Source: Parascedosporium putredinis | Taxonomy: Eukaryota > Ascomycota > Sordariomycetes > Microascales > Microascaceae | Length of the DNA: 64,000 bases | Direction: 5' to 3' | NCBI GenBank assembly: GCA_949357655.1 | Contig: CASHTG010000012.1 | Span: 1,116,001 to 1,180,000, forward strand | Shown here: positions 45,160 to 56,299 of the stretch, in pieces | How the letters are laid out: each line of letters begins with the position of its first letter | Numbering within the stretch: position 1 is the stretch's first letter | Position numbers and translations under genes: made by a program | The notes under the pieces: model-generated | Database searches by the model: none | Told to the model about the DNA's origin: nothing | The model's input: the letters and a program-made list of their open reading frames with translations, nothing else

Positions 45160-48100
45160 CCCTAGACCAGCCATATGGCCAGAGAGCCGGTGAGGTGCTC
45201 GACGGAGTTGGTTGTGACTAACTCTTTGGAGCTGTTGGAACGACGGCAATCAGCGCATTCAGCGCATTCAGGCTCTATCATAGATCAATAGCCTTGATTA
45301 CTTACTGACGCTAACTCAGCTCCCCTCAACGGTTGCACGAGTCAGCCCTCTTTTTCTGGCGTGGGGAGCGTTGGTTCATCTGCTCTTCATTCGGGATATA
45401 GGTCAGTATCTACCTCTACCTTGCGGGAGTTGAGACGACTTGATAGATTTAGACGTGTCGACGGCTGGCAGCTTTTGTTTCGATGAATTTTCATGATTCC
45501 ATATATAGCACCGGCTTTTTTAGTCATTTTGGTCTTTTTTCTTCTTCTCTATTGTCCTTATTTTCTATCTATATGTACCTTTCTCCCCCTTTTGGCACCC
45601 TCCTTTGTTTTTATTCATCTTTTATTTCCATTCTTGCTTGTCATTTCCTTATATCCTAAGTGTACGAGGGGACGGTGCTTTTTTCTTCTCTCTTTTCTTT
45701 GTCTTTACATTCATGGATCCATTGGCTTGGTGGCCAGCTTTTGGTGCATTTTATTTATAGACTTTGCAATCAGATTCCCTTCTCTATGCTTATGTTGACT
45801 TGGAAGTGAGGTAGTGGCCTCTCTTTCTGTTCTTTTGTTCCTTGTTTCTTGAAATGGCATTAAGTTGCAACAAGAGAATGTGGAGCTAAGGCATGAGCCG
45901 CAGCACAGCAACCAGTCAGGTGGGAAAAAGGGGCCTCTGTTTATAGCAGATGAGATGGTGTGCTAACCGGTTCATCTTTATGAGCAAAACAATATGATTT
46001 GGGGACCTAGAGTCGGATATGAGAGGGGAAGACTAGGGCGACACACTGCAGAAAGCTTCGAGGCCATGTGTGTGCGTTGTCCTCAGACCATGCAACTTAA
46101 GCTTGAAGTACGATGGATGAGGGCGAGAGGAGCTGCAAGAGTCTACAGACGGAAAGAAGAAGCCCTGGGCCCATGCTACCTCTCTCTCCACCAAATTCGC
46201 CTAATTCTGGCGAGAGAGGTGGAGGGGACATATATCTAGAGAGGGCAGACTCAACTCGGGAAGGGCGGGGACGGGGCGCTTATTGTCCAACACAAGAAGA
46301 GCGCGCGAGGACGGCGGATGGCAAAATGAAAGAACAGGTGATGGAGGTATTGATCTCTGCGACCACATGACAAAGATGATGGGCGTCCATCGTGCTTGTT
46401 CACTTGATTACAGTCACAATCTAGTCTACAATGTAATGCTAAAGCGGAGGTGGGAGAGGCTTAAGCACTGACCAACGGCCATGTGCTTTAGTCTTTTTCT
46501 TTTCTTTTTTTACTCGAATTCGTTTTTATTCGGTTCTTTCTTTTTCTTGGTTGATTCCCAAGCTACGACGCAAGTTCATTTGTGGACGGGAAAATCTCCG
46601 AAAAGCGAGTGGGGGCGAAGGAACCGGGATTCCGACGTGGAATGTGGAGACGGCGCCGGGGATCTCGCAAATCCTCGGTAGCGAACCCGAAAGGACAGGC
46701 ATTCTCGGGGAGAAAAAAAGAGAGAGTCGATGGTTGCAGCCTTGAGGGTGCAGCGCTGTTGTGTGGGGCAAAGGGAGACTGGTAACCTGGTGGAAGACCT
46801 GGTTTTCTTTTCTTGTCTTTTTTTCTCTTTTCCTCCTTGCTTTCTTTTCCTGTGTCTGTCTTGATTGTGATGATAGGTTTATCTCGGTACATGCATACTG
46901 AAGTCTTGTCTTCCTTACGGTCCGTCCCATATATGACGACACTAGAAGCTATGGAAATCTTGTGATGGTCCGCTTTCCTTTTTCAAAGTTCATCTTTTAT
47001 TCTAACTACTACAGTATCCCCAACCCCGCAACCTTCAAGTCTTCACTGAGGAGCTCCCATACCACCTCGGCGACCCAAAAGATCCCTCGGCAGCGTCTCC
47101 ATCCGGCTATAAGCATCATCACGTCCAACAGCGCAGGACCAAGATAATACCCCAGACTCTTCTTTCCATTTCATCGCAGAACAAGGTTGCAACAGCGTAA
47201 CAAAGGCTGCCCGATTCTGCGGTTGTCTGCTTTCTTCCCCCTGTTTAGCCTAAAGAGAATGCTTGTATGGTCTAGTCGGCCACATGTGCGTCCATCAAGC
47301 ACGAAGTATGCGTGGGGCCCTGGTTGCGGGCGGGCCAAGATACGACGCTGGCGCACCGCGACCATCCCGGGCTCAAGGTCTACTTTGCCTCATTTTAAGC
47401 CCCAGCCGGACAAATCCGGGGCGTACTTGTCCTTGTAGCATGGAGGCATACAAGAGACGAGGAAACCCAAAAATGGAACCCAAAAAGGAAGACGAAAGAA
47501 ACAAAATAGCCCCATGACATGGCGCGGGATGGTATTCCTTGGCTTTGCGTCCTTCTTTGTTTGCCCACGCCCGAACCTTTGTTTTTCTCTTGGTAGGCGC
47601 TTGCTGCCCGCCCCGACATAGCGTCCATTCTCGTCTCGTCTGTTCACTGCGACGGCGGAAACGGACCCCAAGCGTAGATCTTGGTGGGAAAACTATTCAC
47701 GGAGCTCCGAGCCTCCCCTCCCCTCACCCCTCTCTCCCTTCTCCCTTCCACCCAATGCTTGAGAGGACGAGTGTTACCATTGTCCTAGCCGGACGGCCGG
47801 AGAAGTTGAGGGGAGCATAGACCTTTTTGCAACTCTCCACGCGAGGGTTCCTTGGAAGATGTGGAGGGGAGAGGGCACGAGGGCGCGACAGCGAGACGAG
47901 AAAAATGGGGGACGAGTGCAAAGCCAGGAAAGTATAAAGACGAGGGGAGAGCGCTGGCTCTTAACGACGCGCTCTCTCTCTCCCCTTCTCTTGTACGGGT
48001 CAAGGATATCCTCTTCAAAGACATCGCGGCATCACTCGCGCGTTCCTTCTTACTCCCTTCAACCCCCATAAACGCTCATACTCTTTGTCCTGCGCCCATC

Positions 48101-48222
48101 CGTAGTCTTCGAGCCTTCATACGCCCCCTTTCACTCTACCATTCGGGAACTCGCCATCCCCCTCCCCTCAACCTCCGGATACAAGACCAAAAAGTGACTT
48201 ATCCTCTCGCCACACACAAAAG
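45160..48222. other. 3.1-kb gene-poor region upstream of the glucuronoyl esterase
   Basis: It begins with the 3' flank of the ankyrin gene and ends with the esterase promoter. T-rich tracts occur at 45,510-45,720 and 46,490-46,550. A TATA-like box lies at 47933-47939. Small open frames lack domains. Confidence 0.55.
47933..47939 (+). promoter_or_regulatory. TATA-like box of the glucuronoyl esterase gene
   Basis: TATAAAG on the coding strand lies 284 bp upstream of the esterase ATG, and CT-rich sequence follows it at 47965-48000, a common start-site context in fungi. The placement is an inference. Confidence 0.4.
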
Positions 48223-49624
48223 ATGAAGAAGTCTGCCGTCCTCCTGGCCGCCGCCTCCGCCGCCTCGGCGCAGCAAACGGGCTGGGGCCAATGTGGCGGC
48301 ATCGGCTGGTCGGGCGCCAAGACGTGCATCTCCGGCTGGACCTGCACGTACCAAAACGACTGGTACTCGCAGTGCATCCCCGGCGCCCCTAACCCCGTCA
48401 CCACCACCTCGACGACCGCCGCCCCGCCCACCACCCTCGTCACGCAGACCTCGGCGGCCCCGACCACCACCACCACCCCCGGCGGCGGCGGCGGCGACGG
48501 CGGCAGCACCACCTGCCCCACCACGCCCTCGGGACTAGGCACCTCCAACGCCAACCTCAACGACCCCTTCACCTTCCACTCCGGCGCCAAAGTCACGACA
48601 AAAGCCGAGTGGGGTGCCGCCAAAAGAAGTCTCCCAGCTCATGCAGCAGTACGAGCTCGGCACCCTCCCCGCCAAACCCACCGTGTCCGCCACCTACTCG
48701 GGCTCCACCCTCACCATCACCTCCACCGCCAACGGCAAATCCGCCTCCTTCTCCGTTACCGTCAACAAGCCCTCGGGCAACGGACCCTTCCCCGCCATCA
48801 TCTCCTACGGCTCGTACGGTGCCTCCATCCCCGTGCCCGCCGGCGTGGCCACCATCCTCTTCAACAACGACGACGTCGCCCAGCAGCAGGACTCGTCCAG
48901 CTCCCGCGGCAAGGGCAAGTTCTACGACATCTACGGCGCCGACCACTCCGCGGGCGCCCTCGTCGCCTGGGCCTGGGGCGTCGGCCGCATCCTCGACGCC
49001 CTCGAGCTGACCAAGGCCCAGACCGGCATCGACCCGGCCCGCGTCGGCGTCACGGGTTGTTCCCGCAACGGCAAGGGCGCCATGGTGGCCGGCGCCCTGG
49101 AGCCCCGCATCGCCCTCACCCTGCCGCAGGAGTCGGGTTCCGGCGGCGCCGCGTGCTGGCGCATCTCCAACTGGCAAAAGAGCAACGGCCAAAACGTCCA
49201 GACGGCGTCCCAAATCATCACCGAAAACGTGTGGTTCAGCCGCAACTTCAACTCGTACGTCAACAACGTCAACTCTCTTCCCTTTGACCACCACATGCTC
49301 GCCGGCCTTATCGCGCCCCGCCCCATGTACGCCATGGAGAACCCCGACTTCGAGTGGCTCGGCACCATGGCCACCTACGGCTGTATGGCCGCCGCCAAGA
49401 AGCAGTGGGATGCCCTCGGCGCCACCGAGGCCTTTGGCTACAGCCAGGTCGGCGGCCACAACCACTGCTCGTTCCCTAGCGCCCAGAGCAGCGAGCTCAA
49501 CTCCTTTATCAACAAGTACCTGCTCAACCAGAGCGTCAACACGGGCGTCCTCCGCACCGATCAGACCTACAACAACTTTAACCTCAACACGTGGGCGTCT
49601 TGGTCCGTTCCGACCCTTCGCTAA
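48223..49624 (+). CDS. cip2: Secreted CBM1-CE15 4-O-methyl-glucuronoyl methylesterase
   Basis: This is a single exon of 467 residues after restoring one G at 48611-48614 and one A at 48622-48625, which turns the break into EWGC...KEVSQLMQQYELGTLP. The order is signal peptide (MKKSAVLLAAASAASA), a CBM1 cellulose-binding module (GWGQCGGIGWSG...CTYQNDWYSQC, with the usual cysteines and aromatic face), a Thr/Pro/Gly linker, and the CE15 catalytic domain. The nucleophile Ser is in GCSRNGKGA (codon 49061-49063). The acid is probably the Glu of LPQESGSGGAACWRIS and the His lies in GGHNHCSF. The enzyme hydrolyses the ester between lignin alcohols and 4-O-methylglucuronic acid of xylan, separating lignin from hemicellulose outside the cell. 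The length is close to that of Trichoderma reesei Cip2. This is the best-supported hydrolase in the window. Confidence 0.96.
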
Positions 49625-50095
49625 GAGCCGGGGTGATGGTTCCCCTCTTCAGCTTGGGGGTTTTGCCAGGCAGCGGTCAGTGCCAGGCTGAGACGGCAGG
49701 CAAAGGGATATGTATATCTGGTTGAAGGAGAGGGAATGAGTTCTGGCGAGAAAGGAGGAAAAGGCGATGACTGATTGTATATAGGGGACATGGGCCCCAG
49801 TTTTCACATGTAAATACTGCTTCGTTTCTCTCTCTTATCAAGTGGCATGTAGCTGCAACTGAATTGAGTCAACTTTTTTTTCTTTCTTAACCCCCTTGAC
49901 TCGCCATCAGCAAGTATGAGTATCACTAGGCGGAGGCATGTAAAGTGCAAGTGGCAAGTGTCGGTGCAACAAACGCTCAATTCATTCTGCTCCTTTCTCT
50001 TGGTAGAGTCAAATTCTTTATATCAATCATACACGGACATGAAACCCAGCAGCAGCAGCCAACAAGCCAAGTATATACAGCAAAAAGAAAATCAT
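49625..50095. other. Convergent 3' flanks
   Basis: This is 471 bp between the stop codons of the esterase and the dioxygenase gene. A short T tract occurs near 49873. No coding signal is seen. Confidence 0.75.
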
Positions 50096-51403
50096 TTATT
50101 TCAAGAAGTCCGGAGGAAGATCGGGTCCTATACCACGTTAGCACGAGTACGCCATTTTCTTTTTCTTTTCCCTGTTCTTTGGGGGTAAAAAACAACAACA
50201 CCAGAGTGCAACTTACCCCAGACGTGCAGGCTATCGGGAGACGCCAAGGTCCTGTGAGTAGGCTCGCTATCGTCGAGCAAGTCGCCGTCGACGTAATGCT
50301 CCATGACGAAGCGCGAAGGGTCGAACCAATAGTCAAAGATCTGGCTGCCCATGATGTGGCGGCCGACGCCCCAGCAGTTCTCGTAGCCCTTGTGCCTGAG
50401 CCAGTCGTGGCCGAGGACCTGGGCGTCAAAGTCGTGGGTCTCGAAGGAGGAGTGGTGGACGTGGTACTTGGGGCCCTCGAAGAAGAAGAAGACGTGGTGG
50501 TCGACGAGTTCCTTGCCGCGGTTGATGCGGTAAAAGACGGTGACGTCCTTGCCGGTGGGGTCGTGGACGAGCTATTGCGTAGAAAGAAAGACTTTGTGAG
50601 CTCGGGGAACGCGCAAATTGTGCAAGGGGGTGGAAGGAGGTAGGCTGAGTGATAGGCGGCATGCGCCTCGGCTGCGGAGCTCTTGTTCTGTTTGCTTACC
50701 TCGCTAGGGAAAAGTTAAAGTGCTTGGTGTAGAACTCGTAGCACTTGGCAAAGTCGGTCACGCACACGCCAAAGTGGCCGAGCTTGTGAACGGGAGCAGG
50801 CCGCTTCGTGAATCGCTGCTTCTCATTGACACCACGGTTCTTCAAGGTAGGCTATACCAAGGGACAGGCACGACGCCAGAGGTTAGCGAGCTAGCGATAC
50901 CAAAACGGTTCAAAATGGAAGATGGCAATGATAGAAGAACAAAAGGGAGCGGTGGCAACCCGCGTGTGCGCGTGGGATTCAACTTACATAGTTGACCTTG
51001 AGGTCGGGGAAGCTAGGGGCTGGGCCTCGATAGGCGTCTGGCCGTGGACGAGGTGAAACTGCCAGTTGTCGACGGGGTCGCGGAAGGTGACGCACTTGCC
51101 GCCGCCGGGGACATCCTTGAGCTCGTAGACCTCGGTGGCCTGGGGCAGGGTCTTGGAGGCGTACTCGAGGTCGTCCAGCGACTCGACTACGAAGGCGGGG
51201 CCGAGGAACTCGTCCTCGTCGCCCTCCTCGGCGGCGATGACAAAGGGATCGGTGCCGTAGCCGCGGAAGTAGGTGCGGTTGCCCACGCGCGTGGTCTCGG
51301 CGAAGCCAAAGTCGGCGTAAAAGGTGCGGGCGGTCTCGATGTCCTTGTGCTTGTACACCACGTGGGCGATGCGCACGAGCTGGATCTTCCTGTCGGCCGT
51401 CAT
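50096..51403 (-). CDS. Extradiol-type ring-cleavage dioxygenase (VOC/glyoxalase fold)
   Basis: Four exons, 51403-50988, 50851-50700, 50571-50217 and 50127-50096, are separated by introns of 136, 128 and 89 nt, each with good GTAAG donors and TAG acceptors. One base restored near 51020 (CCCC) and one near 50713 (TTTT) give 318 residues with every junction in phase. There are two vicinal-oxygen-chelate modules. The first starts QLVRIAHVVYKHKD. The second carries the probable metal ligands: His in PVHKLGHFGVCVTD, His in KYHVHHSSFETHD, and Glu in SRFVMEHYVDGD. Conserved signatures NCWGVGRH and FDYWFDPS place it with fungal catechol 2,3-dioxygenase-like proteins that use Fe(II) to cleave catechols. 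The actual substrate is not shown by sequence. The protein is cytosolic, with no signal peptide. It converges on the glucuronoyl esterase gene. Confidence 0.91.
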
Positions 51404-54400
51404 GGTGAGGTTGGGGTGTTTGTGGTCGACGAGGGGAAAGGTTTGAGTTTGGTGGGATGGGTTGAAGAGAGTGGGAAAAAGGAAGAACGCGCCACTATAG
51501 GGTGGTATGGGTATATATATGATCAATGGATATATGGACGGATATATATCCAAGCTAGAGTTGGGGGCAACCGTAAGACCAATACGCGTGTGGTGGGCGG
51601 TCTAGTCTACGGATGACACAATGGAGCAGCTCTGGGTGTAAGGGAGGAGGGGCGGCAAGGAGACAAGGCCAGAGCTGGGGGTATTATGCTAACTTTAAAG
51701 GACTGGGGCCGACTTATAATGGGGGAAAAAGCAAGAGAGGAGGGGCGGGGAGGTAGGAAAGCTCAGTGCTCACGCACGCACTCTCGGCGCCGATCAGATA
51801 ATGCTAGTGCCAGCCGCGGAAATGGCCGAGCTCTATTGTAGCCTTTGCATCCGTTTCCCACTTCATCGGGCGTGTTGAACCGGTGGGTGGGGTGCCGAAC
51901 CCTTGGAAGGAGTGAAAGGGGGAGGGGGGCGTGTGTATGTGGACGGGTTCTTAGGTTCTTAGTGTGTCGTAGAGGGCAGGGAGTTGAAGGTGAGAGTGGC
52001 AGGTGGGAAAGGTGGGAATTGTGGGAACGGAGCAAGGCAAGAGAGAGCACACACGACTTGGGGACAACAAGCATGGATCCGCCAGCAAAGGGCGAGAAGG
52101 GGGCAAAGGGGGAGAGAGCAGCGAGGAAAGTCGGGAGTGGAGCGGAGTGGAGAAAGATCAGGGCCAAAAAACAAAAGAGGTCACCGAAAAGTTACACTCT
52201 TGTGCTGATTCTACAGCCGTTAACGCGGGTGACAACATCGGGAGTACTCGTGCCATTGCCTCTCGACAGGATCCATCCATCGTCCACCAAATTGGCCAGG
52301 ACGTCGGTTGAACAGCGCCCGCGCTGGTGGTGTGCTGTGCAGCAAGGGACATGGCACGAGCATCGCCAACCCTCAGCGAGCAAAGGAATTGCAGAAAGAC
52401 GGGAATGGACTTGAATCATTGCTATTGGGCCGTGCGACGGACCCGGCGTCGCGCTGTGCTCTGGGAGAAATGCCACCCGTTCAGCCATCAAAGGGATGCA
52501 TACTTCGCAGATGCGTAGATGCGTATCCGGGCCTGTCTCCCAGAACCAGAACATTAGCGAAACGGGGATTCAGATTCCCCGCATGGAACGTGGGAAACAA
52601 CGAAAAAGAGGCAGGGTCGATCCATTAGATTTACCCCACACAGAGCCCCGCTGAGGTCGGACAATGGGGAGCTCGGTACTTGTTGCAAGCTCTCCAGAGG
52701 CGGCAAATCGGTGGTTGGCCCTCGTCCTTACTTCAATCTTCCCAAATGACTTTTGAACCCGTGCGCCTGACGTGACGACCCTCAACAAGTATTATTCCTT
52801 CAAGTTGGCTCGTACCAACAAGACCAAGGAGGACAAGGGGAGGGATTCAATGCGACTTCATCCCGTCCATCGGGATCGTCGCACACCTCCCTCTTTTTCT
52901 TGTGGGAACCTCTATCCGCTTCCAATGTCGCTTCTTCTTTTCCGGCCGGGGAGCAAAAGGAAGAGAGAGAGGGAGGGGGTAGGGGAAGGAAAAAAGATAT
53001 TTCCGAGATATTGACATCACAGGGGTCTACGCTGTTCAACGGGGAGGCTAGCCTTGTCCAGTCTTTAGGGTTGTCCGACAACGGCCAGGTGCGAAATCGC
53101 GAGATGCTAGAAGTGATTCCCGAGCCAGCGACACTAGTACTCTTCCTCCTTCCTCGAGCGGACTCGGTACTCCGGCCTCTCTTGGGAGCCAGGCGGGAGG
53201 ATCCTCACAAAAAAGCAAGCGTGAACCCTCAACATGCCAAGAAAGGGCGCAGGCGCGGGCGTGGGCGTGATGACCGACCACGAGCACCCAAGACGCTGTA
53301 GTGCATTCATTGGAAAAAAAAAAAAAGGGTTTGCGATTCTCGCAGCGGATATTCGGCTACAGCTCAAGAAAGGCCCACGAAGGGGTGGAGAAGGGGAAGG
53401 GGAAACGGAGGGGAGTAAAGGGGAAAAAGAGAGCAACATCTATGAGATCGATAAAATAATGCTAATTATCTCAACCCAGCCGCCGGGAACAACGTCTCGA
53501 GTTGCATCTCTAACGAGGGAGGGCGCTTTGATATCCGTACAGCCTTGATTCCGATTGTCCCGTGGGCAAAAAAGGAAGAAAAAAAGACAACGCTTATTTC
53601 CGTGTTGGCGGCGGCGCGGACTTTGTCACAAGCCACTCTTTTGGTACAGCGCGACGCGCAAATCGCAAGTGCCGAAAGTCTGGAAGGAGGCAGGGCGGCT
53701 CCCAATTGCTGCATGGCAAATGATGCAGCTAATCAGTCCGGCCCGAGAAAGACTGTAAGGACGAGAAGGAGGGTTAAAAAAGGAAAAAGAAAAAAAGAAA
53801 AAAAAAGAAAGAGGTGGCCAATCTAGCATCAGTGCGGCTCGTCGCTGTACCCGGCCGGCGGCGGCAACGAGGACGGCCTAGTATCGTAGCGGTAGCGATA
53901 CCAAACTAATAGATTGGCCTTGTGGAGAGAACAGGAGGGGAGTTGGAGGCAAACACGGATCAAATGTCTCGATATTTCCGTATTTCCGGCTCTTCCGCTC
54001 CTGGGGCCGGAAGAAATGGGAGCTCCACCTGCGACTTGGGGAGTATGGAGCCGACCGCGCTGGAACCTCGAAGGATTCTCCAGTGCCCACCCCTCGCAGC
54101 CCTCGCAGAGCCATCTCCGAGAAGACGATTGGAAAAGCCTTCTTTTGGAACACCCATTCACTGAATCTGATAACAAGGGCAACGCCCTTTTGGTTCGAAA
54201 CGCGCCATCGCGGCAAGATCCTTGCCTGAAAAGGTGTCATGGCATGCACCAAACTACATAATTGAGCTCTTCCCGAGAGTTCGTTGTTGAAGAATGACCC
54301 CTGTAGTTGCTGATTAAGCGGAATTTTCCATCGACGGAAGGCGGAGCCGATGCAACCAACGTGGGTGCGTCATGGGCAGGGAGCTTGATGCAGCGTGTGG

Positions 54401-54639
54401 GGTGGAGGGGAAGGCGGGCGAAGAGGGCAGCTCGTCTTTCCTCTCGCCCAACGCAAACGAAGCTCCCTCTCGATGAAGACTACCCTCAAGGGAAAATATA
54501 AATAAAATTCCGCTTACCAGTAGAACAAGAGACGAGAACAAAAGGAAAGCGGCACAAAAAAGGTGCGCAAGGATTGAATACAAAACAGTGGAAAGGAAAC
54601 GGCAGAAAGAAAACTTGAGCCTCGGGGGCGCCATCCGCC
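51404..54639. other. 3.2-kb gene-poor region
   Basis: It holds the dioxygenase promoter and the leader of the phosphatase gene. Purine-rich stretches (51,640-51,760, 53,760-53,820) and an A tract at 53313-53325 are present. Open frames on both strands lack conserved motifs. No gene is seen. Confidence 0.55.
51511..51520 (-). promoter_or_regulatory. TATA-like box of the dioxygenase gene
   Basis: ATATATATAC on the minus strand lies about 110 bp upstream of the dioxygenase ATG, the expected range for a fungal TATA element. More TATATA strings lie just beyond it. Confidence 0.4.
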
Positions 54640-55362
54640 ATGATAAAAAGTTCACCAAGTCGTCCTCCGGGACCCCGGCCGCCCTGCCCTCCTACATCCC
54701 CCGTCCCTCAACCCCACCGTGACGCCGGCGCCCCTGCCGCGCCTGGTCGTGTTCGACCTCGACTACACGCTATGGCCCTTTGGGTCGACACCCACCCCAT
54801 GCCCCCTTCCGCGCCTCCGCCGACCACACCTCCGCCGCCGACAAGACGGGCGAGTCCTACGAGTTCTACCAGGACTCGGGCCCCATCCTGCACGCCCTCG
54901 TCTCCCACCTCGCCGTCAAGGTCGCCGCCGCTAGCCGCACCAATGCGCCTGAGCTGGCCAAGGACTTGCTCAAGATGCTCTGGGTGTACCCCCAGCGCTT
55001 CCGCTTCCGCCCCCATCCCAAACACCGGCGACGACGGTGGTTCCGGTTCCGGCTCGGGCTCTAGCTCCGGCCAGCAGCAGCAGCAGCAGACGTACACGCT
55101 TTCCAAGAAAGAAAAGCCCCGCAAGGCCCTGGACTTCTTCGACGGCGGCCTGGAGATCTACCCGGGGAGCAAGATTCGCCACTTCGAGACCCTCCACCGC
55201 AAGACGGGCATTCCCTACGAGGACATGCTCTTCTTCGACGACGAGAGCCGAAACAGGGACGTCGAGGCCCTGGGCGTGACCATGTGGCTTGTCAGAGATG
55301 GCATGACTTGGTCCGAGCTGGAAGAGGGTGTCAAGGAGTGGAGGAAGAGGCGGGGCTATTGA
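54640..55362 (+). CDS. Magnesium-dependent phosphatase-1 (MDP-1) family HAD phosphatase
   Basis: This is a single exon of about 242 residues after restoring six bases between 54645 and 55000. The HAD motif I is LVVFDLDYTLWPF (both catalytic aspartates), followed by WVDTH as in MDP-1. Motif II is AASRTNAPELAKDLLKML, the lysine is in GLEIYPGSKIRHF, and motif III is MLFFDDESRNRDVEALGVTMWLV. These match MDP-1, a cytosolic Mg2+-dependent enzyme reported to act on protein tyrosines and on fructosamine-type sugar phosphates; its physiological substrate in fungi is not established. Between motif II and the lysine segment is an insertion of about 35 residues, rich in Gly/Ser with six glutamines. The N-terminus is low in complexity. 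The ATG at 54640 is the first in frame. Confidence 0.9.
   Translation: MIKSSPSRPPGPRPPCPPTSPVPQPHRDAGAPAAPGRVRPRLHAMALWVDTHPMPPSAPPPTTPPPPTRRASPTSSTRTRAPSCTPSSPTSPSRSPPLAAPMRLSWPRTCSRCSGCTPSASASAPIPNTGDDGGSGSGSGSSSGQQQQQQTYTLSKKEKPRKALDFFDGGLEIYPGSKIRHFETLHRKTGIPYEDMLFFDDESRNRDVEALGVTMWLVRDGMTWSELEEGVKEWRKRRGY
55072..55089 (+). repeat. (CAG)6 coding microsatellite
   Basis: Six CAG codons encode a glutamine tract inside the species-variable insertion of the MDP-1 homologue. Confidence 0.95.
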
Positions 55363-56299
55363 GCACGAGGAAGGATAGGGACCCCTCCCCCGTTGGAAGG
55401 ACCCTGGTGGCAAAGGTCTCGCCGTTTTAGTGTTGTGGGTGACTTAGTTAGAATCGCACCAGGTGCAGGATGATCTCACTTCCGTGTAAATATACCCAAG
55501 GCGACGTTTTTATCCTCCGATGAGATCAGCAAGGCGTTATTACTTGAACATGCTCACATTTGATGCCCTGGTCCCGTTTTGACTACGAGTTTCCCTCCCC
55601 CAATCTCTGACGATGAGTGGGTTACCACGGCCACGGCCACGGCCACGGCATTTATTCCTTCACCACTCACCTAGTCGTCCTGGTCCTAGTGGCTGACACA
55701 ACCTTCACAGACCATGCACGCAACCTTGATATACAACCTTGGCCACGCAGTATACGCACGTTGTGAACCCCGCTTCCGTATTTTGGGGTTATACAACTCT
55801 AAGCCTTGACTTTCCGAATACAAAGATCAATGGATATGTCAAGATGACCTAGGCCGATTGGACGGAGCACGGGGGTTTTTGAGGAATGCCGTATATATAA
55901 ACTTCCCACATATCTATCTAGGATACCAATGCTAAATCTCGACCTGATGCTAGGGAGGGGAGAGGAAACAGAGAGGGAAAGGGAGAGGGGAGCCGAAGAT
56001 AGAATTCGGACCAAGAAGAAGAAAAAGAAAGAAAAAAGACCCAAAATATGCAGCGCCGTATGGTATTGTCATGGCCAAAAGATGTCGCCCGTCATCCTTC
56101 ACCCCACTCTTCTTTCCGGATGGGGATGGGAGAGTAAAAAACGAAAAAAAAAGATGAGATGATAAAATAAAGCGGCGCTTGATGCGAGATAGAGGAGAAA
56201 GCACTCGAGGGAAATCTAGAAGCAAGCATCCCGAATAGGCCCTTGGCTACCATGAGCTGTTTCCCCGAGAGTTTCCCACCGACAAGAGGCTAGGTACCC
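55363..56299. other. Convergent 3' flanks of the MDP-1 and Sec14 genes
   Basis: No coding signal is seen. A four-copy CCACGG repeat lies at 55625-55648, and a purine-rich block at 55940-56160. Confidence 0.6.
55625..55648. repeat. (CCACGG)4 tandem repeat
   Basis: Four perfect 6-bp units in the region between two convergent genes. Confidence 0.95.

Noticed and set aside
48593..49465. 290-codon antisense open frame across the glucuronoyl esterase
   Set aside because: It is a by-product of GC-rich codon use; the sense strand has a complete CE15 domain.
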